The position numbers and the translations under genes were made by a program. Below are positions 60,126 through 64,000 of a DNA stretch of 64,000 nucleotides, in pieces (the first letter of the stretch is position 1; each line of letters opens with the position of its first letter). Source of the DNA: Acinetobacter sp. C26M (GTDB taxonomy: Bacteria > Pseudomonadota > Gammaproteobacteria > Pseudomonadales > Moraxellaceae); contig NZ_CP098478.1 of the NCBI RefSeq assembly GCF_023702675.1, positions 434,001 to 498,000 on the forward strand, in the 5' to 3' direction. The notes under the pieces were generated by a model. That model ran no database searches and was not told the origin of the DNA. It saw nothing but the letters and a program-made list of their open reading frames with translations.

Positions 60126-60593
60126 TTAACTCTGTGTAGATAAGAAATTTTTTAAATCGTTTATGAAATCTTTAAATACAGTCTCTGGTTCAGAAGGCGT
60201 ATATCCTTCAAAACTTAAGTAGAACTGGTCATCATAGTAATTTAATAACTCAAAAAGATCTTCATTCTCTACAGCCTTAGATAAAGCCAAGAGCTTCTGA
60301 AGAAAAGGAAATAGAAACTCTTGGCTTTTGACTAACTCTAAATGTTTTTCAATATAATCTTTTAAGAGGTTATTGACTGATTCCTTTGTTAAATCTGTAT
60401 TAAATAGACTTCGGGATAATTGATTAAAATAGGTTCTAACTTGTTCTGGTGTTGATAGAAAGCATATTTCTAAAGCTAAATCATTCGATGAATCTTTTTC
60501 TAATGTCTCAATTGCCCACCTTTGGATTTCCTCTAGTGTTATTGTTTCCAATACTAGTTTTGCTTTGAATATCGCCTTTTCTATATCACTCAT
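60126..60593 (-). CDS. Hypothetical acidic protein of 155 residues
   Basis: I do not recognise the family. The protein is helical, rich in Glu, Leu, Asn and Lys, and lacks a signal peptide or membrane segment (for example KAKLVLETITLEEIQRWAIE and KDYIEKHLELVKSQEFLFPF). The DNA is clearly more AT-rich than its neighbours, which suggests recent acquisition. Its appearance is like that of small immunity-type proteins, but no toxin gene is next to it, so this is only a thought. Confidence 0.65.
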   Translation of the reverse strand: MSDIEKAIFKAKLVLETITLEEIQRWAIETLEKDSSNDLALEICFLSTPEQVRTYFNQLSRSLFNTDLTKESVNNLLKDYIEKHLELVKSQEFLFPFLQKLLALSKAVENEDLFELLNYYDDQFYLSFEGYTPSEPETVFKDFINDLKNFLSTQS

Positions 60594-60635
60594 TTAATAA
60601 ACTTAATTAAATATTAATGTTATCAATATAATAAA

Positions 60636-60660
60636 AAACCGACTCTTACAAGTCGGTTTT
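60636..60660 (-). terminator. Terminator of the metX-metW-sel1 operon
   Basis: ACCGACT (60639-60645) pairs with AGTCGGT (60652-60658) with A- and T-runs on each side. It lies just after the Sel1 gene on the minus strand. Confidence 0.85.
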
Positions 60661-60687
60661 TCTATCAATCAATAGATCTAAGCAAGA

Positions 60688-61275
60688 TTATTGCGCTTGA
60701 ATCCATTTATCAGCACGGTCACGTGCGGTACGGATCTGATCTTGAGTTAGGTTAGCCGCCAAAGCAGTTTTCTTACCTTCAGAAAGACTGATCACTTTGG
60801 TGTCGAGCATGCCATCACGCGTTGAAAGCTCATACCACTGATAAGCACCAACAAAGTTTTTCTTCTGTTCTTCCATCATTGCAAGATTAAAGCTGGCACG
60901 GTTGTCACCGTTGCTTGCTGCTTTCTCGAAATATTTACGTGCTAAAACTTCGTCTTTCTTGACGCCCATGCCATCGGCATACATACGGCCAACATTCAAT
61001 TGTGCCGCAGATAAACCTTGATCTGCTGCTGCCTTGAATAAAGAAAATGCTTGTTTTTCATCTTTAGCAACGTCTTTACCAAACTGATAACGCGTTGCTA
61101 AGTAAAACTGTGCCCCAGCTTGACCAGATTTTGCTGCGCTTTGCAATTCATTGATACCCATGACTGAATATCGCGCTGCCTGTGTTGCAACCGATTGAGG
61201 TTGAGCAACATAGTCAGCGTGCGCTTGTATACTGATCAGACCAAATAAAAATGTGCTGATTAATGTCTTTTTCAT
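60688..61275 (-). CDS. Secreted Sel1-repeat protein
   Basis: The 195-residue protein has a signal peptide (MKKTLISTFLFGLISIQAHA) and then three or four Sel1 repeats, seen as AQFYLATRYQFGKDVAKDEK and AQLNVGRMYADGMGVKKDEV. It overlaps metW by four bases, so it is translated as the third gene of the metX-metW operon, an odd partner for a biosynthetic pair. The role is unknown; it is distinct from the other Sel1 protein at 9065. Confidence 0.85.
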   Translation of the reverse strand: MKKTLISTFLFGLISIQAHADYVAQPQSVATQAARYSVMGINELQSAAKSGQAGAQFYLATRYQFGKDVAKDEKQAFSLFKAAADQGLSAAQLNVGRMYADGMGVKKDEVLARKYFEKAASNGDNRASFNLAMMEEQKKNFVGAYQWYELSTRDGMLDTKVISLSEGKKTALAANLTQDQIRTARDRADKWIQAQ

Positions 61276-61865
61276 AGAGCGCTCACTCGATAAATTGCGA
61301 CTTCACCAAATAGGTTCGGCATATGCTTACTGAGCATACTACCTTGTTGGTCACCATTAACGGCAAGTCGATTAATAATTTTAATCCGATTCTCAGCACA
61401 TAAGGCTTCAAAGTCACGGAAAGTACATAAATGAATATTCGGGGTGTTATACCACATATAGGGTAAAGCTTCCGAAACAGGCATTTTTCCTTTCAATGCA
61501 AGAAAAGAACGTGTCTTCCAATGCGCAAAGTTTGGAAAAGTAATAATAGCCTGTTTACCGACACGCACCATATCACGAAGTAATACATCGGGTGCATCTA
61601 CAGCTTGCAAAGCTTGTGCCATAACCACAGAGTCAAAAGACTGGTCGGCAAAACGGCTTAAACCAAGGTTTAAGTCCTGTTGGATAATATTTAACCCCCG
61701 ACTGATGGCAATTGCAATCTTTTCTTGATCAATTTCTAGACCATAGGCACGAATATTGTGCTGTTTGCTCATATGAGCCAGCAATTCGCCATCACCGCAG
61801 CCTAAGTCTAACACGCTAGAGTTCGGGTTAATCCATTTTTCGGCGAGTCGTTGATCTATGCGCAT
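61272..61865 (-). CDS. metW: Methionine biosynthesis protein MetW
   Basis: The 197-residue protein has the class I SAM-dependent methyltransferase fold with LDLGCGDGELL (residues 20-30) and FDSVVMAQALQAVDAPDVLL. MetW works with MetX in many proteobacteria; it has been reported to form a complex with and activate MetX. It shares one base with the metX stop and overlaps the Sel1 gene. Confidence 0.92.
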   Translation of the reverse strand: MRIDQRLAEKWINPNSSVLDLGCGDGELLAHMSKQHNIRAYGLEIDQEKIAIAISRGLNIIQQDLNLGLSRFADQSFDSVVMAQALQAVDAPDVLLRDMVRVGKQAIITFPNFAHWKTRSFLALKGKMPVSEALPYMWYNTPNIHLCTFRDFEALCAENRIKIINRLAVNGDQQGSMLSKHMPNLFGEVAIYRVSAL

Positions 61866-63025
61866 TAGTGCTGCTCCTGCGATGTCGATTGCAACTGTTG
61901 TTCTCCACCTAAAAATGCGCGTAGCGTTTTCACATACAGTGGAATAGGGAATAAGAAAGAGTCATGACCTTGTTCAGCATCAATGTCTAAGTAGCTGACA
62001 GGCTTATGATTATCAATCAAAGCATCTACCAGTTCTTGAGAACGGCTTGGACTAAAACGCCAGTCTGTGGTAAATGAAATCACCAAAAATTGGCACTTCG
62101 GTTGGCTCATTGCCTTCGTCAGAGAATGTTCATATTCACGCGAAGGGTCAAAATAATCCAAGGCCTTGGTCATAATCAAGTAAGTATTTGCATCGAAATT
62201 GCGGCTAAATTGTTCGCCTTGGTAACGTAAATAGCTTTCCACTTGGAATTCGACATCAAAACCATACATAAATTTGCCCGATTTTAAATCGCGACCAAAT
62301 TTTTGTTTCATGGCTTCTTCTGACAAATAGGTGATATGACCCACCATCCGCGCCAAAATCAAACCGCGTTTCGGATAACTGTCATTTTCTAAATAACGAC
62401 CATGATGAAAATCTGGATCGGAAAGAATTGATTGGCGTGCAACTTCGTTGAAGGCAATATTTTGGGCTGATAATTTTGGTGCACTGGCGATGATGGCGCA
62501 TTTATGTAATCGGTCTGGATAATCCAGTGACCATTGCAGGGCCTGCATGCCGCCCAGAGAGCCGCCAATCACAGAATACCAAACTTTAACGCCTAAACGG
62601 TCTGAGAGCATCGCTTGGGTTTTGACCCAGTCACGTACTGTAACCAATGGAAAGTCTGGACCATAGGGACGATTTTCATTTTCAGGATTCGGTGAGGTTG
62701 GACCTGTAGAACCATTACAACCACCGATATTATTTAAGGAAACAACAAAGAAGTGATTGGTATCAATTGCTTTTCCTGGTCCAATGCAGCTGTCCCACCA
62801 GCCCGCTTTTTTATCATCGTCATGATGATAGCCCGCAGCATGATGATGTCCTGACAGTGCATGGCAAATCAGAATGGCATTGGATTGATCTGCATTGAGT
62901 GTTCCATAGGTTTCAACCATTAAATCAAAACGAGGTAACACTCGTCCACATTCAAGTTCTAAAGGTTGTTCAAATTGAAACTTTTGTGGTGTGACTAAAC
63001 CCACTGAATCCGATGGAAAAGACAC
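61865..63025 (-). CDS. metX: Homoserine O-acyltransferase MetX
   Basis: The 386-residue alpha/beta hydrolase has the nucleophile Ser156 in [14 protein letters not shown], with the Asp in [13 protein letters not shown] and the His in QGHDSFLFP. The stretch [18 protein letters not shown] is the substrate-proximal loop. It acylates L-homoserine in methionine synthesis. The family is annotated as acetyltransferase, but as I recall the Acinetobacter baylyi enzyme was shown to be a succinyltransferase, so the acyl donor here should be read as open with succinyl-CoA likely. Confidence 0.93.
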   Translation of the reverse strand: MSFPSDSVGLVTPQKFQFEQPLELECGRVLPRFDLMVETYGTLNADQSNAILICHALSGHHHAAGYHHDDDKKAGWWDSCIGPGKAIDTNHFFVVSLNNIGGCNGSTGPTSPNPENENRPYGPDFPLVTVRDWVKTQAMLSDRLGVKVWYSVIGGSLGGMQALQWSLDYPDRLHKCAIIASAPKLSAQNIAFNEVARQSILSDPDFHHGRYLENDSYPKRGLILARMVGHITYLSEEAMKQKFGRDLKSGKFMYGFDVEFQVESYLRYQGEQFSRNFDANTYLIMTKALDYFDPSREYEHSLTKAMSQPKCQFLVISFTTDWRFSPSRSQELVDALIDNHKPVSYLDIDAEQGHDSFLFPIPLYVKTLRAFLGGEQQLQSTSQEQH

Positions 63026-63061
63026 TGGAATGATTCGCCCTATAATAAATCATTAATAATA

Positions 63062-63087
63062 AAAGGATACCAATTCAGGTATCCTTT
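63062..63087 (-). terminator. Terminator of leuA
   Basis: AAAGGATACC (63062-63071) pairs with GGTATCCTTT (63078-63087) around AATTCA; on the minus strand a T-rich run follows. It separates leuA from metX. Confidence 0.88.
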
Positions 63088-63151
63088 CAAAAGTCATTTT
63101 TTCTGATATTACAACTCAGCTTTACTGACGATTATGTGATATTTCACTTAC

Positions 63152-64000
63152 CTAAACGGCTGCTGCAGCCACTTGATCGGTGGTTAATACCCCTTGTTCA
63201 ATTAAACGGTTGGTACAGGCAATAATGGCTTCGATTGATGAAGTCACGATATTGTCATGTACACCCGCACCAAATGCGCTCTTACCTGTGCCTTTCACTT
63301 GAAGCTCAATCAAGGCAAGTGCTTTGGCATTGGCACCTGAACTGATACTGCGCTCTTCATAGTTCACCACATCAATTGGTAACTGTAAGGCATTCAACAT
63401 GGCTGAGATTGGGCCATTACCTTCTCCGCGGAGACGCTGAATTTCACCGTCAATTTCAACGTCTAATTCAATGATTTGTGTACCATTGATATCCGACAAT
63501 TGATAATGTTTAGTTTGATAATGGCTGTTCTTCACATCCACATAGGTATTTTCGAATAAGGTCCAGATTTCATGTGCACTGATTTCTGTACCATTTTCAT
63601 CGGTATGCTGCTGTACGATCTGACTGAATTCGATTTGAACACGGCGTGGCAAGGCAACGTTGTAATTCGACTCCAATAAGTACGCAATACCACCTTTACC
63701 TGATTGGCTGTTGACACGAATTACTGCATCGTAGTCACGGCCCAAGTCTTTTGGATCGATTGGTAAATATGGCATATCCCAGATTTCTTCGTTTTTCTGG
63801 AATTCGAAGCCTTTTTTAATTGCATCTTGGTGTGAACCAGAGAAAGCGGTAAAGACTAAATCACCTGCATATGGATGACGAGGGTGTACTGGTAAACCCG
63901 TACATTCTTCAACTGTTGCAATGATTTCATTGATATTTGAGAAGTCTAAGTTTGGTGCAACACCTTGGGTGTACATGTTCAAGGCAATCGCAGCAACATC
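63152..64000 (-). CDS. leuA: 2-isopropylmalate synthase, C-terminal part
   Basis: The frame stays open to the end of the window, so the N-terminal part with most of the TIM barrel is missing. What remains (282 residues, from DVAAIALNMYTQGVAPNLDF) covers the end of the barrel, with FTAFSGSHQDAIKKGFEFQK, the linker, and the C-terminal allosteric leucine-binding domain (RLRGEGNGPISAMLNALQLP). It matches the long type of LeuA found also in actinobacteria and yeast. It makes 2-isopropylmalate from 2-oxoisovalerate and acetyl-CoA. Confidence 0.93.
   Translation of the reverse strand, partial: DVAAIALNMYTQGVAPNLDFSNINEIIATVEECTGLPVHPRHPYAGDLVFTAFSGSHQDAIKKGFEFQKNEEIWDMPYLPIDPKDLGRDYDAVIRVNSQSGKGGIAYLLESNYNVALPRRVQIEFSQIVQQHTDENGTEISAHEIWTLFENTYVDVKNSHYQTKHYQLSDINGTQIIELDVEIDGEIQRLRGEGNGPISAMLNALQLPIDVVNYEERSISSGANAKALALIELQVKGTGKSAFGAGVHDNIVTSSIEAIIACTNRLIEQGVLTTDQVAAAAV

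Noticed and set aside
63026-63151. Possible SAM or other riboswitch upstream of metX
   Set aside because: Only a simple hairpin (leuA terminator) is present; the short gap has no multi-stem structure or known conserved core.

Overview
The window reads as a chromosomal segment of an Acinetobacter species (Gammaproteobacteria, Pseudomonadales). The basis is low-GC codon use, Acinetobacter-type ribosomal proteins, an AlmA-type long-chain alkane monooxygenase, and a MetX-MetW pair beside LeuA. The species cannot be fixed from the sequence alone.

Layout. 1-8900 is the distal part of the S10/spc operon and the whole alpha operon (end of rpmC, then rpsQ to rpmJ with secY, then rpsM-rpsK-rpsD-rpoA-rplQ), closed by a strong terminator. 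9000-19450 carries a Sel1 protein, almA, a DUF2059 protein, an acyl-CoA dehydrogenase, sdhE with a cptA/ygfX-like partner, two tandem micro-membrane-proteins, and a TRAP-type set (TatT-like lipoprotein, rhombosortase, large permease). 19440-28200 has an EamA transporter, an AraC regulator and a divergent EamA gene, then a minus-strand block with a YheV-like zinc ribbon, oligopeptidase PrlC and RNase R. 28450-28760 is a tRNA cluster (Ser-GCT and two identical Arg-ACG).

28870-40934 is the most unusual part. Two very large, highly repetitive, glycine/asparagine-rich genes (1458 and 2357 codons) lie on the minus strand. They share their N-terminal and C-terminal sequence but differ in the middle. 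Both carry 22-residue (66 bp) repeats; the larger also has 18 copies of an ~86-residue (258 bp) repeat that alternates between two unit types and resembles a cysteine-free chaplin motif. The pair is bracketed by identical tRNA-Arg genes plus a shared 30-bp terminator flank. I recognise no characterised family.

41500-50500 holds an SRPBCC protein, a YcxB-like protein, a fumarylacetoacetase-family enzyme, a second AraC/EamA divergent pair with a perfect 12-bp inverted repeat between them, a YihY/BrkB protein, WrbA, Lgt and an NRDE protein. 50500-58400 is a phosphate-scavenging block: two tandem PhoA-type alkaline phosphatases, a His-rich secreted protein, a Tat-exported PhoX, and the tatABC operon. 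Pho-box-like 11-bp direct repeats lie upstream of both phosphatase units. 58400-64000 holds an AEC transporter, rdgB, an unknown gene, a metX-metW-sel1 overlapping operon and the 3' end of leuA.

Functional threads: translation and secretion core genes; hydrocarbon/fatty-acid catabolism (almA, acyl-CoA dehydrogenase); phosphate starvation coupled to Tat export; methionine and leucine biosynthesis; and a probable cell-surface or extracellular repeat-protein locus.
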